Below are positions 15,857-16,645 of a stretch of 16,645 nucleotides of DNA, piece after piece; the stretch's first letter is position 1; each line of letters starts with the position of its first letter. A program made the translations under genes and the position numbers. The stretch is from an uncultured Lachnospiraceae bacterium (GTDB lineage Bacteria > Bacillota > Clostridia > Lachnospirales > Lachnospiraceae): positions 1 to 16,645 of the forward strand of contig CAKRNI010000040.1 of NCBI GenBank assembly GCA_934370915.1. The letters run 5' to 3'. Under the pieces are notes generated by a model. The model was not told the origin of the DNA. It made no database searches and worked only from the letters and a program-made list of their open reading frames with translations.

Positions 15857-16645
15857 CTACGCCTCCTCGATTTTGACCGTGATCGTCTCAAGATCCGGAT
15901 ATTTCAAAAGATCTGCCTTTTTGAGTTTCAGTTCCTCCATCTCCCCCGGTGCCACGACCGGGCGTTTTCTGTGGATCACACGCTCATCACCGAAATACGC
16001 ACTCACATAGCAGTTTTTATAGACACCGCCCACGCGGAAACGAACGGTCAGCTCCTCGTCCATTCTCGCTGGATCGATGGTTCCCGGAACTGTGTAGCGC
16101 ACGCCTTCGATCGGATTTATGACGATCTCATGTCCGCCGGCCGGACGGTTCTCACCCTGTTTCACATAGGATGCCGCATTCTTTCCGGCGATTGCAGCTT
16201 CCTCAGATACGAAATCCACAAGATCATGGACGTGAAGCACATTTCCGCAGGCGAAAACACCCTCGACATTCGTCTCAAGACTTTCATTGACCTTCGGGCC
16301 TGATGTTACCGGGTTCATGTCCACGCCCATTCCACGGGAGATCTCATTCTCCGGGATCAGTCCAACAGAGAGGAGCAGTGTATCACAGCTGTATTCCTCT
16401 TCCGTTCCGGGAATCGGCTTTCCTTTTCCGTCTACCTGAGCCAGTGTAATTCCTTCCAGTCTCTCTTTCCCCTTGATGTCCACAACGGTGTGGCTCAACT
16501 TTAGCGGAATTCCATAGTCATCGAGACACTGGACGATATTTCTCTTTAATCCGCCGGAATACGGCATCAGCTCCGCGACAACCTTGACCTTTGCGCCCTC
16601 AAGCGTCATTCGTCTCGCCATGATGAGTCCGATATCTCCGGAACC
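15857..16645 (-). CDS. FAD/NAD-dependent oxidoreductase, C-terminal part
   Basis: The gene enters from the right edge, so only the last 262 residues are visible. The first visible residues, GSGDIGLIMARRMTLEG, are the glycine-rich NAD-binding loop of the Pyr_redox_2 fold. VEGVFACGNVLHVHDLVDF is the C-terminal FAD-binding segment. The last ~85 residues form an extra C-terminal domain (from about PIEGVRYTVPG). Together with the DUF1667 protein it matches the oxidoreductase of clostridial anaerobic glycerol-3-phosphate dehydrogenase clusters (GlpB-like role), but the dehydrogenase itself is not in the window. An ATG at 16621 is internal to the fold and should not be taken as the start. Confidence 0.88.
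   Translation of the reverse strand, partial: GSGDIGLIMARRMTLEGAKVKVVAELMPYSGGLKRNIVQCLDDYGIPLKLSHTVVDIKGKERLEGITLAQVDGKGKPIPGTEEEYSCDTLLLSVGLIPENEISRGMGVDMNPVTSGPKVNESLETNVEGVFACGNVLHVHDLVDFVSEEAAIAGKNAASYVKQGENRPAGGHEIVINPIEGVRYTVPGTIDPARMDEELTVRFRVGGVYKNCYVSAYFGDERVIHRKRPVVAPGEMEELKLKKADLLKYPDLETITVKIEEA

Overview
The window looks like a chromosomal segment of a Gram-positive anaerobe of the Clostridia, most likely Lachnospiraceae. This rests on gene families recognised by eye: a Flp1-type pilin, a DUF5702 pilus protein, an FHA protein with a DUF6382-like N-terminus, a DUF2508 protein, and a DUF1667 protein beside an FAD/NAD oxidoreductase. Strong AGGAGG-type ribosome binding sites and the lack of an outer-membrane secretin agree. 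The base composition is moderate in GC.

Layout: (1) 1-512, minus strand: the 5' part of a conserved protein of unknown function. (2) 651-10870, minus strand: a compact Tad/Flp (type IVc) pilus locus. In order of transcription it holds a prepilin peptidase broken by an in-frame TGA, a TadZ/CpaE-like ATPase, TadA, TadB, TadC, the Flp pilin, a DUF5702 TadG-like protein, a TadE-like protein with two Cys/His motifs, a second intact prepilin peptidase, a second TadE-like protein, and an FHA protein. Most junctions overlap by 1-13 bases; three are separated by about 100 bases and two of these carry hairpins. (3) 10871-11283: a divergent intergenic region with hairpins, a near-consensus sigma-A promoter and a palindrome. 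(4) 11284-15314, plus strand: an ArsR-family regulator, a DUF2508 small protein, an intracellular GH13 alpha-amylase family enzyme and a glycogen branching enzyme. (5) 15315-15493: two converging hairpins, one a clear terminator for the minus strand. (6) 15494-16645, minus strand: a DUF1667 protein and the C-terminal part of an FAD/NAD-dependent oxidoreductase, a pair usually found with an anaerobic glycerol-3-phosphate dehydrogenase.

How the genes work together: the peptidases would process the Flp pilin and TadE-like pseudopilins. TadA powers assembly through the membrane platform TadB/TadC, and TadZ localises the machine. The DUF5702 and TadE-like proteins are the minor or envelope components, and the FHA protein may couple assembly to Ser/Thr phosphorylation. 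The amylase and branching enzyme act on intracellular alpha-glucan.

The most notable observation is the TGA codon immediately after the catalytic aspartate of the first prepilin peptidase. The reading frame stays open for another 159 codons and the second catalytic motif is kept. The TGA also forms the foot of a perfect 7-bp hairpin. No CRISPR array, insertion sequence, tRNA or rRNA was seen.
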